DNA from: Paenibacillus sp. DMB5
GTDB taxonomy: Bacteria > Bacillota > Bacilli > Paenibacillales > Paenibacillaceae
Reading direction: 5' to 3'
Assembly (NCBI RefSeq): GCF_001517085.1
Contig: NZ_LRAC01000168.1
Location: 62,001 to 126,000 of the forward strand
DNA length: 64,000 nucleotides
Each line of letters starts with the position of its first letter. The first letter of the stretch is position 1. Shown here piece by piece: positions 54,187 to 63,184 of this stretch. The position numbers and the translations under genes are program-made. The notes beneath the pieces were generated by a model. That model did not search any database, was not told where the DNA came from, and saw only the letters and a program-made list of their open reading frames with translations.

Positions 54187-54939
54187 CTACTCTGTTGTCT
54201 TGGGACTGATAATGTCCGCACTGATCGCATCTACGTAATAGGCGCTGCCGTCCTCCAGCCAGAATCTCCACATCGGTGAAGCCACCTGGCTCTCAGAATT
54301 AAACAGCTCCCCGTAATAGCCCAGTTCAATTTCCTTCACTACCGCGTCCGCGGGAAAATATTTTTCAATCAGGCTGCTGAGCGCCTGGGAGGCCGGAAGC
54401 ACCTTCTGCACATCCGCATTTTCGTTGTCGCTGCCGGTTGCTACAATTTCAATCTTCGGCGAACGGTAGGCAACGATTTTCTGGTTGCTGTTGATGAGCT
54501 CCAGCTTTACCCGGAATAGGGAGTATTTCTGGTCCACCAGCGGGTGTAGCACGAACTTGCCAACTTCACTTTCCTGGGAATCGAAACGGTAACCTGCAAT
54601 ATCCGGAATCTCCCCCTGCAGGGCCTCGCTGAGCTCCGGGAATGAAGAGTACATCAGCCCGCTGTCTATAGGCTCCTTCAGCAGGACCGGCGGAGCGTTC
54701 TGCTCCTCACCGGAATAAATGTAGGTGATATCAGGCAGCTGCGGCGTAGCCGCCGGAATCGGACTGAGTACCCGAATTCCCTTCTGCTCCATCACTGCCT
54801 GCGTTTCTGCCGAGAGGGAAGTAAAATCCAGGTTGGCAGTGGCCTGATCGCGCAAATCCATCCACAGCTGATAGCACAGCAGCAGATTCAGCACCAGAAA
54901 AGCGTAAATCAGCACACTCTTTGCTCTTCCCCAGTCCAT
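54187..54939 (-). CDS. walI: WalRK regulatory membrane protein WalI
   Basis: This 250-residue YycI protein has one N-terminal membrane helix (about residues 8-28) and an extracytoplasmic domain. With WalH it forms a membrane complex that restrains the WalK kinase. The order walR-walK-walH-walI-walJ is conserved in Bacillales. Confidence 0.92.
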   Translation of the reverse strand: MDWGRAKSVLIYAFLVLNLLLCYQLWMDLRDQATANLDFTSLSAETQAVMEQKGIRVLSPIPAATPQLPDITYIYSGEEQNAPPVLLKEPIDSGLMYSSFPELSEALQGEIPDIAGYRFDSQESEVGKFVLHPLVDQKYSLFRVKLELINSNQKIVAYRSPKIEIVATGSDNENADVQKVLPASQALSSLIEKYFPADAVVKEIELGYYGELFNSESQVASPMWRFWLEDGSAYYVDAISADIISPKTTE

Positions 54940-54987
54940 ACTTTCCCTCCTCTATGTTTATAACTCCGCAATTATTCATTATACCGC

Positions 54988-56264
54988 CTAGCTGATTGTA
55001 AGCACACTGCCATCATTTAGGGTAACCCGCCATACCGGTGTAAGGCGCAGGGTGTCCCGCTGCAGTACAGGAATATAGGCCGGGATCAGATCCTTCACAG
55101 CAGAGCCGGAGCTGATCTGGGCCAGCTTGGCCTTAAGCTCGTCCCCCCCGGAAGCTCTACAATCCGCTTTTCTGCCTGTTCTTCCTCAGTATACATCAGC
55201 GAACGTTCGTAGGAAGATACGGTACCCTGCTGCAGCTCCAGGATGATGACCCCGTACTGCAGCTGCGGCCGGCTCATAATCGGGTACGAGCCGTAATACT
55301 GCTGAAACGAAACCTTGCGCTCCTGCTTTTCCTCTTCCGTCGAAGCCAGACGGTAGGTCCCGTTCCATCCGCCGTGCTGATTGACGAAATCAACAGCCTC
55401 CAGCGCATCCTTGGCAGGCGTGCTCTCGCCGGCCGGCAGCGCCGCAGGATCGCTGTAGCTCATCCAGTTCAGCTCCTGATCAACCTGAAGGCTGCGCTTG
55501 CTGTCGGTATAGATCTTGGAGCCGTCTTTTTCCGGAATGTATCTGGTGCTTCCCGCATCAAAGAAAAGATTGCTCTGCATCTGTTCAATGGTATACATGC
55601 CGGACGGCATCTCGGCCTCGACCAGACCCAGCTTCTCCTGTGGCACATAATAATCCCCGTTCACCGCTGTATAGGGAGTCCAATTGATGCCGAAGTCGAC
55701 ATGCTGCTGCACGTCCTGCACGGTAAGATCAGCTTTGGCTGCTTCATACACAATGTCGCCTCTGGTACTGAAAAAGACGGCATGCGCCTTCGAATCATTT
55801 TTGACATTGTAAATCCAGATCCGGTCAATGCTTTCTCCCTCAAACAGCGAATCAGGCGACAGCTGCATTACCCGCTGCAGCAGCGTAACAGGGATTCCGG
55901 CGCCGAAGCTCAGCTCAATCCCGGCATTTTCGCTGCGGATTTTGTCCCAGTCAAAGTCCTCCACCGAGCGCCGCTGGAAGCTTTCAAAGCTCCTTCCCTT
56001 GAGCCGGTTAAAGATCAGATCATAGAAGGTGGAATCGGGGTAGAACAGCGTATGCTTCGCTCCGCCCATATGAATAATCATCCTGTCGGGATAGAGCAGG
56101 TTTTCAACCTTTTCCTCAGGGCCCATATTATCGGTTTTGACATACAAATTCTCAGACATGACCGCTGAATCACTGCCCGGAAGCCGGTAGATCAGATAAT
56201 AGCTTTCTACCAGACTGCCGAGGACCAGGATAGCAAGAATCCAGGTTTTCAGTTTCTCTCTCAT
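54988..56264 (-). pseudogene. walH: WalRK regulatory protein WalH, frameshifted near the end
   Basis: WalH (YycH) is a single-pass membrane protein that restrains WalK. The frame from 56264 is intact through VELPGG and then shifts within a run of seven C (plus strand, 55143-55149), giving a false stop at 55095. With eight bases in that run the frame continues DELKAKLAQISSGSAVKDLIPAY to a TAG at 54988, for 425 residues. The start overlaps walK by four bases (ATGA). A homopolymer miscount in the sequence is the best explanation. Confidence 0.9.
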
Positions 56265-58099
56265 CCTTCACTCCCCCTTTGCTGGTTCAGCAGAGGCAGC
56301 GTAAATGTGACTAATGAGCCCTCGTTAAGCTCCGACTGCAGGGAAATGGAACCGCCGTGCGCTTTGACAATTTCCCGGGCAATGGACAGTCCGAGACCCG
56401 TACCGCCCATATTCCGCGAACGGGCCTTGTCCACCCGGTAAAAGCGTTCAAAGATACGCTCAATATCCTTCTTGGGAATTCCGATCCCGGAATCGCGTAC
56501 CGATATAGCCAGCATCCCGTCCTCGCTTTTTACGGCCTGCAGGCTGATCGTGCCGCCCTCAGGCGTATATTTCAGTGCATTGGACACCAGATTGCCAAGC
56601 ACCTGATCAATCTGGTCCCGGTCCAGCCAGGCCATGGCGACATCCTTGTGCACGATCGTGCTGATGTGAATCCGCTTCTGGCGGATCTGGAACGAGAAGC
56701 GGTCGGCAACATCCTCCAGCATCTCGGAGATATCGGTCTGCTGGATACGCAGGCTGGATTCCTTGGAATCCAGCCGCGACAGATGCAGCAGGTCGGTGAC
56801 AAGCCGGATCATCCGCTCCGTTTCGTTGCGGATCACGCCGACGAAACGCACGGCAAGCTGCTGGTCATCCAGCGCCCCGTCATCCAGCGCTTCCACGTAG
56901 CTCTTGATCGTCGTCAGCGGGGTCCGCAGCTCATGGGAGACGTTCGCCACGAACTCACGCCGTGACTCCTCCAGATTCTCCTGCTCTGTGACATCCTGCA
57001 GCACGGCAATCGTCCCGGCGATTCCCCCGCCCTCGCGCCGGTGGATTGGAGTGAATGTCACCCGCACGATGTTCGGGTCTCCCCCGCCCATCGGCGACAG
57101 GTGAATCAGTGCCGACTGGGCATTGCCCTCGGCAAGCGACCCTGTCTGCTCATGATCCAGTCCGAGCAGTTCATCAAGCGGCGCCCCTTCGGGCAGCGGA
57201 CCCTCAGAGCCCAGCATATCTGCAGCGCGGGTATTCATCAGGATGACCCTGCCGCTCTCATCGGTAGCAACCACGCCGTCGCTCATGTTGGTCAGGATGG
57301 AGGCCAGCTTCTCCTTCTCCTCCTCATTCTGCGACAGCGCCTCACGCAGCCGGCCGGTCATATAGTTGAATGCCTGGCTCAGCTGGCCGATTTCGTCATT
57401 GCCAAACTCGGGCATCCTGCGGTTGAACTTGCCTTCAGCAAGGGCAGTGGCATGACGGGTCATCTCTTTAATCGGATGGGTAATCGTATGAGCCAGAATG
57501 ACACATAACACAGCCGTCAGCGCCAAGGCCAGCAGCAGCCCGGAGAGGAACACGCTGTTGATCCGGCTCATCGTCGCATACAGATCCTTCATATCGGCAG
57601 CAATATAAATCGCTCCAACGACCTTATCACCGGCAAGCACAGGCTTGGCTACAACTTTCTTGCGCACATTATCATCGGCGATGATATATTCCTCATTATC
57701 GCTGATGCCCTGCAGCGCCCGGCTGACCACAGTCTGAGTATTCCGCTGCCCCACATAGTCATTCTGTGACGGAACGGAAGTCGTAATAATTTTGCCGCTC
57801 GCATCAAGCACCTGAATTTCCGCACCGTTGATGTACAGGTTATTGACCATGCCGCGCAGGCTCTCCACTGCGGCCTCTTCATCCGTTGTTCCGGTTTCAC
57901 TGCCAAGCTTATCCGCAGTCAGGATGGACAGCATCTCCGCCCTTGCCTTCAGATCCTTGGTGAAATTCTCAGTCAGGGAATTCTTCATCGAGCTGACAAA
58001 ATAAACCCCGATCAGCTGCATCGCCACCAGGATCAGCAAAACATAAATAATGGTCAGCCTGGCCTGAATTGTCCGGAAAAAGGACAGCCCTTTCTTCAT
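56261..58099 (-). CDS. walK: Essential cell-wall sensor histidine kinase WalK
   Basis: This 612-residue kinase controls cell-wall hydrolase genes through WalR. Domains in order are: membrane helix 1 (about 9-30), an extracytoplasmic PAS/Cache-type sensor (about 35-175), membrane helix 2 (about 182-204), HAMP, a cytoplasmic PAS, HisKA with the phospho-His at 389 (ANVSHELRTPLTTI) and HATPase with NLVSNALKYTPEGG. The length is close to the 611 residues of Bacillus WalK. The ATG at 58099 shares one base with the walR stop; a GTG just before it is the other option. Confidence 0.97.
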   Translation of the reverse strand: MKKGLSFFRTIQARLTIIYVLLILVAMQLIGVYFVSSMKNSLTENFTKDLKARAEMLSILTADKLGSETGTTDEEAAVESLRGMVNNLYINGAEIQVLDASGKIITTSVPSQNDYVGQRNTQTVVSRALQGISDNEEYIIADDNVRKKVVAKPVLAGDKVVGAIYIAADMKDLYATMSRINSVFLSGLLLALALTAVLCVILAHTITHPIKEMTRHATALAEGKFNRRMPEFGNDEIGQLSQAFNYMTGRLREALSQNEEEKEKLASILTNMSDGVVATDESGRVILMNTRAADMLGSEGPLPEGAPLDELLGLDHEQTGSLAEGNAQSALIHLSPMGGGDPNIVRVTFTPIHRREGGGIAGTIAVLQDVTEQENLEESRREFVANVSHELRTPLTTIKSYVEALDDGALDDQQLAVRFVGVIRNETERMIRLVTDLLHLSRLDSKESSLRIQQTDISEMLEDVADRFSFQIRQKRIHISTIVHKDVAMAWLDRDQIDQVLGNLVSNALKYTPEGGTISLQAVKSEDGMLAISVRDSGIGIPKKDIERIFERFYRVDKARSRNMGGTGLGLSIAREIVKAHGGSISLQSELNEGSLVTFTLPLLNQQRGSEG

Positions 58100-58830
58100 C
58101 ACAGGCCCCCGCTTTTGGGGCTATGCATCAGATAGCCCAGTCCCCGCCGGGTAAAGATATATTCCGGCTTGCTGGGATTCTCCTCAATTTTTTCTCTCAG
58201 GCGCCGGATTGTGACATCGACAGTCCGGACATCCCCGAAATATTCGAATCCCCATACCGCCTGCAGCAGATGCTCCCGTGTCATAACTTTGCCGGCATGG
58301 CGGATCATATAATAGAGCAGCTCATATTCGCGGTGGGTCAGATCCAGCGGTTCTCCGTCCTTGTAGACCATGTACATGTCGGTATCCACGAACAGCCCGA
58401 AATGCTGGATACCCTGCTTGCTCTCCACCGTCTCATTCAGCAATCCGGCAGATACCGGTTTATGCTGGCGCCGCATCTGCGCTTTGACTCTGGCCAGCAG
58501 CTCGCGTGTGCTGAAGGGTTTGGTTACATAATCATCGGCGCCCAGCTCAAGGCCCAGCACCTTATCGATCTCCCCGTCCTTGGCGGTCAGCATGATAATC
58601 GGAATATCCAGATGCGCCAGACGCACCTCGCGGCACACATCCATTCCGTCCTTGCCTGGAAGCATAAGATCGAGCAGCATCAGATCAGGCCGTTTGGATA
58701 GTGCCAGCTCCACCGCGCTGTTGCCGTCAAACGCGCAGATCACCTCATAGCCTTCTTTTTCTAAATTGAATTTCAAAATATCCGCAATAGGCTGTTCATC
58801 GTCAACTACCAGAATCGTCCCCATCTGCAT
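58099..58830 (-). CDS. walR: Essential cell-wall response regulator WalR
   Basis: This 243-residue OmpR-type regulator has the phospho-acceptor D54 (MLLDLMLPGKDG), the TAKD and TKPFSTREL blocks, and a C-terminal winged helix ending TRRGLGYLM. WalR governs genes for cell-wall turnover and division, and is essential in Bacillus and Staphylococcus. It opens the wal operon; ATG 58830 is preceded by AAAGGTG, and ATG 58824 is an alternative. Confidence 0.97.
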   Translation of the reverse strand: MQMGTILVVDDEQPIADILKFNLEKEGYEVICAFDGNSAVELALSKRPDLMLLDLMLPGKDGMDVCREVRLAHLDIPIIMLTAKDGEIDKVLGLELGADDYVTKPFSTRELLARVKAQMRRQHKPVSAGLLNETVESKQGIQHFGLFVDTDMYMVYKDGEPLDLTHREYELLYYMIRHAGKVMTREHLLQAVWGFEYFGDVRTVDVTIRRLREKIEENPSKPEYIFTRRGLGYLMHSPKSGGL

Positions 58831-58922
58831 ATGCTCAGCTTCACCTTTCTCGCCATACTTGTCATTGATTCTCTTATTTTAACATACCTGTCCTAACGTC
58901 ACATCCTACTCCCGGTAAATAT

Positions 58923-58951
58923 AAAGCCGCCCGAAACGGTTTCGGACGGCT
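58923..58951 (-). terminator. Terminator of the M23 peptidase gene
   Basis: On the minus strand AGCCGTCCGAAA and TTTCGGGCGGCT form a stem followed by TTATATTT. Confidence 0.75.
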
Positions 58952-58968
58952 GGGTTATAAAGAATGTA

Positions 58969-60516
58969 TTATTTCAAATATTTTAGCGGATTGACGGCTG
59001 TGCCGTTCTTGCGGATTTCAAAATGCAGGTGGGTTCCCGTCGAGCGGCCCGTGTTACCCATAATCCCTATCTTTCCTCCCTGCTCAAGCCGTTGTCCGAC
59101 TGAGACGGAAATACTGCGCAAGTGACCGTAATAGGTCACGTAACCGTTCCTGTGATCGACAATAACTACATTGCCGTATCCGCTCTGTACGCCGGCAAAG
59201 GTAACGGTTCCTGCATCGGCTGCCTTAATCGTACGGTTGCCCGACACGAGGTCTATACCCTTATGGGCGCGTCCCCAGCGTTCGCCGAAGCTGCTGGATA
59301 AGGTTGCACCGCTGACCGGCCAGGCGAACATGCCAGTTCCTTCACCGACAACCTTTGTCCCCCGGTAGACGACTTCGGGCAGCGACTCCTTGAGCACCGT
59401 CTGTCCCAGCCACTCCTCCTTGACGACCAGGCCGTTCTCCTTCGTTAACCGGTACTGCATTTCCTTCAGCCCGGTCTGGCCGGGACGAACAACCTTGCTC
59501 TTGCCGGCAGCCAGCTGATCGCTTGTACGGACAATGACCTCAGGCTCTGTAACCACCTGCTCTGTTACCTGCTCAACCGTTGTAACGGTAAGCTCAGGCT
59601 GCGGAACAGTCAGCTGCAGCTCATCGCCGATCTGCAGGGTCAGCTCCTTGACCGCCGGATTGTTGCGGAAGATATCAGCCTGGGTGATGCTGAACCGCTT
59701 CGCAATTCCGGAAACTGTATCACCTTCCTGTACGGTATAGACCAGCGGCTCTTCCTTGCCTTCCGTCAGTGCCTTGACCGCTTCCTCCAGCGTTAACACC
59801 TTGTTAGGGTCAGCCTTGACCGGAACAATGGTCACTTCTTCCTCGATGGAAGCCGAATCCACCTTCCCCGTGTTTGCGGAAACCGCCGCCTTGCTGGTGG
59901 CCGCCATCTTCTTCAGCTGTACACCTGCTGTCTCCGCTGCAGCTGGCAGGTAATGCTCCTTCACGCCCTGCAGTACAGCATTTGCTGTTTCCTGGTCCTT
60001 AACAATACCGATGGATTTGCCGTCTACAGTCAGCTGAACACCGACTGCATATGCCTTGAGCATGCCATCCAGCTTGTCCAGCGTAGCTGCAGTGTCAACC
60101 ACCGGCTTATACGCCGCTTCTTCCTCGGTAGTAATCCCGGTTGTCTGCAAAACCATAACGGAGTCGGGATACTTGGTCTGGTATTCCTCGCGTTTCTGTT
60201 CAAACAGCTGGTCCAGCTCAGACTGCTGGCTGATCTTGCCGATTTCTTCGCCCTTCACCAGCACCGTGTAATAGGTGACTGTATTGGCAGCCACATACCT
60301 CTTCTCTGCCCCGACCAGGAATGCAGACAAAAGCACCAGCCCGGCTGATGCTGCAATCCAGGAACGCCGCAGTCTGCGCGGTTTGGGTTCCTGATGAAAG
60401 ACAATAGCGTCTCCGGAGGCACGTGTGCCCTGTTGACTCTCTGCACCGGATCCTGCGGATGTTCCTTCGCTGCCCCGCAGCTTCCCCATCCGGCGCATGA
60501 ACTTAAATCCCTTCAT
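58969..60516 (-). CDS. Membrane-anchored M23 peptidase with LysM and G5 domains
   Basis: This is a 515-residue cell-wall enzyme. A cytoplasmic head is followed by a membrane helix (about 52-70), a long extracytoplasmic region, a LysM domain (about 265-312, YTVQEGDTVSGIAKRF), a G5 domain (about 315-395) and a C-terminal M23 domain (about 410-515) with the zinc motifs HKGID and HLHFE. It should cut peptidoglycan cross-bridges near the septum. It lies just upstream of walR on the same strand, separated by a terminator, which suits a WalR-dependent hydrolase. I found no full WalR box, so that link is only contextual. Confidence 0.93.
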   Translation of the reverse strand: MKGFKFMRRMGKLRGSEGTSAGSGAESQQGTRASGDAIVFHQEPKPRRLRRSWIAASAGLVLLSAFLVGAEKRYVAANTVTYYTVLVKGEEIGKISQQSELDQLFEQKREEYQTKYPDSVMVLQTTGITTEEEAAYKPVVDTAATLDKLDGMLKAYAVGVQLTVDGKSIGIVKDQETANAVLQGVKEHYLPAAAETAGVQLKKMAATSKAAVSANTGKVDSASIEEEVTIVPVKADPNKVLTLEEAVKALTEGKEEPLVYTVQEGDTVSGIAKRFSITQADIFRNNPAVKELTLQIGDELQLTVPQPELTVTTVEQVTEQVVTEPEVIVRTSDQLAAGKSKVVRPGQTGLKEMQYRLTKENGLVVKEEWLGQTVLKESLPEVVYRGTKVVGEGTGMFAWPVSGATLSSSFGERWGRAHKGIDLVSGNRTIKAADAGTVTFAGVQSGYGNVVIVDHRNGYVTYYGHLRSISVSVGQRLEQGGKIGIMGNTGRSTGTHLHFEIRKNGTAVNPLKYLK

Positions 60517-60857
60517 GAAACTCTCCCTTTCAATCTGCCCGTTCAGCCCGCTCCTGAAGAGCGGCCAAGCTTGTTTTGCGACCCCTTTTATATATTCTGC
60601 TGTGTCTTATTTTTATTTTTACATTAGTGTGAATGGTTCGTGTTGTATGTTATAAATTTTCACGGTATGACCAGTGTCTTTCAGCACTTAAAAGGTTACA
60701 AAAAATTAACCCCTTCTAGTCCTTTTTTACTGTACCATAGCCCGAAGAATAATTTCAACTTTCTAAACATGGCAAAACCCGCGTTTATCGCGGGTTTTTA
60801 TCAAGAATTTGCAGTTTAAACACCATTCCTGTGTCTAAAAATTGACTCTTTTGTAAT
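60517..60857 (-). other. Intergenic stretch upstream of the M23 gene
   Basis: This AT-rich stretch should contain the M23 promoter. It holds a lone TGTAAC half of a WalR-type box but not the direct repeat. The only clear element is the terminator at 60774-60800. Confidence 0.45.
60774..60800. terminator. Terminator of the unknown membrane-anchored gene
   Basis: AAAACCCGC and GCGGGTTTTT around a seven-base loop work on both strands; on the minus strand it follows the stop of the gene ending at 60858. Confidence 0.82.
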
Positions 60858-61490
60858 TTATGGATTTACGGAAGAATCCGGTGTAAGCATTTTCATTAGC
60901 AGCTCATATTCATCCTGATTTACGTATCTGGCAATAACCTCCTGTATTTCCTTAACTTCAGCTTCTGTTAGCCCATCCTCCATTGCTGTAGAGATCGCCT
61001 GCATCTCCTCCTGCGGAAGCTTTGTCATCAGAATATTGAAGATACCTACCTTATCCTCTTCCGGTATATTATCCTTCATCTCACTCATCGCGTCAGGAGT
61101 CATAACCAGCTGTTGATCCTTGCTCTCCGCATCCGGGGCATCCGAGCCATTCGCGGTATCCTCATCGGCCGGCTGGCCCATAACGGCCACAGCATCCTCA
61201 GGTACCTTCTCCTCTACCGCCTTATCGCCGGTGTCCTTGGCCGGATTCTCCCCGGTATTCTCTTTCTCCTTCTGGCCGGTGACCTCGTCTGATTCAGTCT
61301 TACTGCCCATTCCCGTCAGACTCTTCACAAAGCCGCCGATTCCCGGCGCCGGGCTGTCCAGCTTAATATCAAAGCTTGCCAGCACCGACTGAATGTAGGT
61401 ATTAACCACATAGGCCGTTGTCAGCACTGACAGCGCACTGGCCAGTACAACAATCAGGCATATGCCAACTGCATTTTTTACAATCTTCAT
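60858..61490 (-). CDS. Membrane-anchored acidic protein of unknown function
   Basis: This 210-residue protein has one N-terminal membrane helix (about residues 5-30), a long acidic linker rich in Glu, Asp, Lys and Ala (about 55-125), and a helical C-terminal domain of about 80 residues (MTPDAMSEMKDNIPEEDK to ELLMKMLTP). I do not recognise the family. The start is the ATG ending at 61490 behind GGGAGAAG; an ATG ten codons upstream lacks a ribosome site. It stands between purA and the M23 peptidase, near the wal genes, so an envelope or sporulation role is possible. Confidence 0.8.
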   Translation of the reverse strand: MKIVKNAVGICLIVVLASALSVLTTAYVVNTYIQSVLASFDIKLDSPAPGIGGFVKSLTGMGSKTESDEVTGQKEKENTGENPAKDTGDKAVEEKVPEDAVAVMGQPADEDTANGSDAPDAESKDQQLVMTPDAMSEMKDNIPEEDKVGIFNILMTKLPQEEMQAISTAMEDGLTEAEVKEIQEVIARYVNQDEYELLMKMLTPDSSVNP

Positions 61491-61634
61491 TATGATCACT
61501 TCTCCCTTGCTCTCTGTCATACTCCATCTTTCGGAAAACGAATCTTTTACCGCTCTTAAATTCCAGTATTGACCATATTACGCGGCGGGAAACGTATATC
61601 CGGTGAACAGAGCCAGGTGCAAGTGAGAAACAGA

Positions 61635-61665
61635 CATGCAAAAAGGACCCCTTTGCAGAGGTCCT
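61635..61665 (-). terminator. Terminator of purA
   Basis: On the minus strand AGGACCTC and GGGGTCCT around TGCAAA form a stem followed by TTTTTG, about 18 bases after the purA stop. Confidence 0.8.
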
Positions 61666-61683
61666 CTCGTTATAAACCGTTTA

Positions 61684-62970
61684 TTATACGTAGATTGGCA
61701 GCACTTGATTAGTCTGCTCACGGTTACGTCCAACCGAGAAGATGGCGATTGGAATACCCGTCAGTTCAGATACACGCTCCACGTAGCGGCGGGTATTGGC
61801 CGGCAGATCCTCCAGAGTCTTAGCAGCAGTGATATCCTCGCTCCAGCCTGGAAGCTCTTCATACACCGCTTCACATTCAGCCAGCATTTTGAGGCTGGCA
61901 GGATAATGGGTGATAATCTCTCCGCGGTATTTGTAGCCGGTGCAGATCTTAACGGTTTCCAGCCCGCTGAGCACGTCCAGCGAGTTAAGCGACAAGCCGG
62001 TAATTCCGCTTACGCGGCGGGCATGACGCACCACTACGCTGTCGAACCAGCCCACACGGCGCGGACGTCCGGTTACCGTACCGTACTCATGGCCAGTCTC
62101 ACGGATGTAGTCACCGGTTGCATCACTGAGCTCTGTCGGGAACGGGCCGTCGCCAACACGTGTAGTGTAGGCTTTGGCAACACCGATAACCTGCTTGATC
62201 TTCGACGGGCCAACACCGGAGCCGATGCACACACCACCGGCGGACGGATTCGAGGAGGTTACGAACGGATACGTTCCCTGGTCGATATCCAGCATAACGC
62301 CTTGGGCACCTTCGAACAGCACCTTGGAATCCGCATCAATGGCATCGTTCAGAATAACGGAGGTGTCCGTTACATAACCGCGGAGCACTTCTGCATATTC
62401 CAGGTATTTCGCCAGAATCTCTTCTACATCCAGCGGTTCAGCACCATAAACCTGTGTAATAACCTGGTTTTTCTCCGTTACAAGATGACGCAGTCTCAGC
62501 TCGAATTCCTCGGCGTCCATCAGATCGGCGATCCGGATGCCGTTACGGGCAGCTTTGTCCATATAAGCAGGGCCGATCCCTTTGCGGGTGGTTCCGATCT
62601 TATTCGGGCCCTTGCGGTCTTCCTCCAGCGCATCCAGCAGCATATGGTACGGCATGATGACATGGGCACGGTCGCTGATGACCAGGTTCTTCGTATCAAA
62701 GCCATTTTCATGAATATAATTAATTTCTTGGATCAGGGCTTCAGGATTGATGACCATTCCGTTACCGATTACACAAGTTTTCTCTTTATAAAATACACCA
62801 GATGGAATCAGGCTCAGCTTGAACTTCTTCCCGTCAATCAGAATCGTGTGACCGGCATTGTTGCCCCCCTGATACCGGGCGACCACATCTGCGCTCTCTG
62901 CCAGAAAGTCAGTGATCTTCCCTTTGCCTTCGTCTCCCCATTGTGTTCCCACGACGACTACCGTTGACAT
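61684..62970 (-). CDS. purA: Adenylosuccinate synthetase
   Basis: This 428-residue enzyme condenses IMP with aspartate using GTP, the first committed step to AMP. The GTP-binding loop GTQWGDEGKGK is at the N-terminus and the later AHVIMPYH, RKGIGPAYMDKA and SDATGDYIRETG blocks are present. The length is close to that of Bacillus PurA (430). The start is the ATG ending at 62970, with GGAGG 7 bases upstream. A promoter with paired PurR sites lies 130-200 bases upstream. Confidence 0.98.
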   Translation of the reverse strand: MSTVVVVGTQWGDEGKGKITDFLAESADVVARYQGGNNAGHTILIDGKKFKLSLIPSGVFYKEKTCVIGNGMVINPEALIQEINYIHENGFDTKNLVISDRAHVIMPYHMLLDALEEDRKGPNKIGTTRKGIGPAYMDKAARNGIRIADLMDAEEFELRLRHLVTEKNQVITQVYGAEPLDVEEILAKYLEYAEVLRGYVTDTSVILNDAIDADSKVLFEGAQGVMLDIDQGTYPFVTSSNPSAGGVCIGSGVGPSKIKQVIGVAKAYTTRVGDGPFPTELSDATGDYIRETGHEYGTVTGRPRRVGWFDSVVVRHARRVSGITGLSLNSLDVLSGLETVKICTGYKYRGEIITHYPASLKMLAECEAVYEELPGWSEDITAAKTLEDLPANTRRYVERVSELTGIPIAIFSVGRNREQTNQVLPIYV

Positions 62971-63095
62971 ATTCATTCCTCCGTTGGCGCCAGCTTTAGC
63001 ACCATTATTTATAATAATATGGGCCCTGTACAGCGTTCTTATGTACGCAGCCCTCCGGACGCTATGCGGGTTTAACCCGCTAAAGCACAATAACC

Positions 63096-63124
63096 AGTGT
63101 AACAGCGGTACTTTTTAAAGTCAA
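63096..63124 (-). promoter_or_regulatory. purA promoter
   Basis: On the minus strand TTGACT (63119-63124) and TACACT (63096-63101) are exactly 17 bases apart. The -35 lies three bases from the PurR site. Confidence 0.78.
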
Positions 63125-63126
63125 AT

Positions 63127-63170
63127 AAAAACGAACGATCACACAGGTAAATGTATGATCGTTCGGATAT
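63127..63170 (-). promoter_or_regulatory. Paired PurBox (PurR operator) that is also a dnaB terminator hairpin
   Basis: ATATCCGAACGAT (63158-63170 on the minus strand) matches the PurBox consensus AWWWCCGAACWWT at 12 of 13 positions. Facing it, AAAAACGAACGAT (63127-63139) matches at 11. The spacing and convergent orientation are those of the Bacillus pur operon control site. The same palindrome (CGAACGATC with GATCGTTCG, followed by TTTTTATTT on the minus strand) lies just after the dnaB stop and looks like its terminator. Confidence 0.8.
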
Positions 63171-63184
63171 TGTGCATAAATCGC

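Noticed and set aside
60517..60857. WalR box in front of the M23 peptidase
   Set aside because: Only a single TGTAAC half is present; the direct repeat with five-base spacing is absent.
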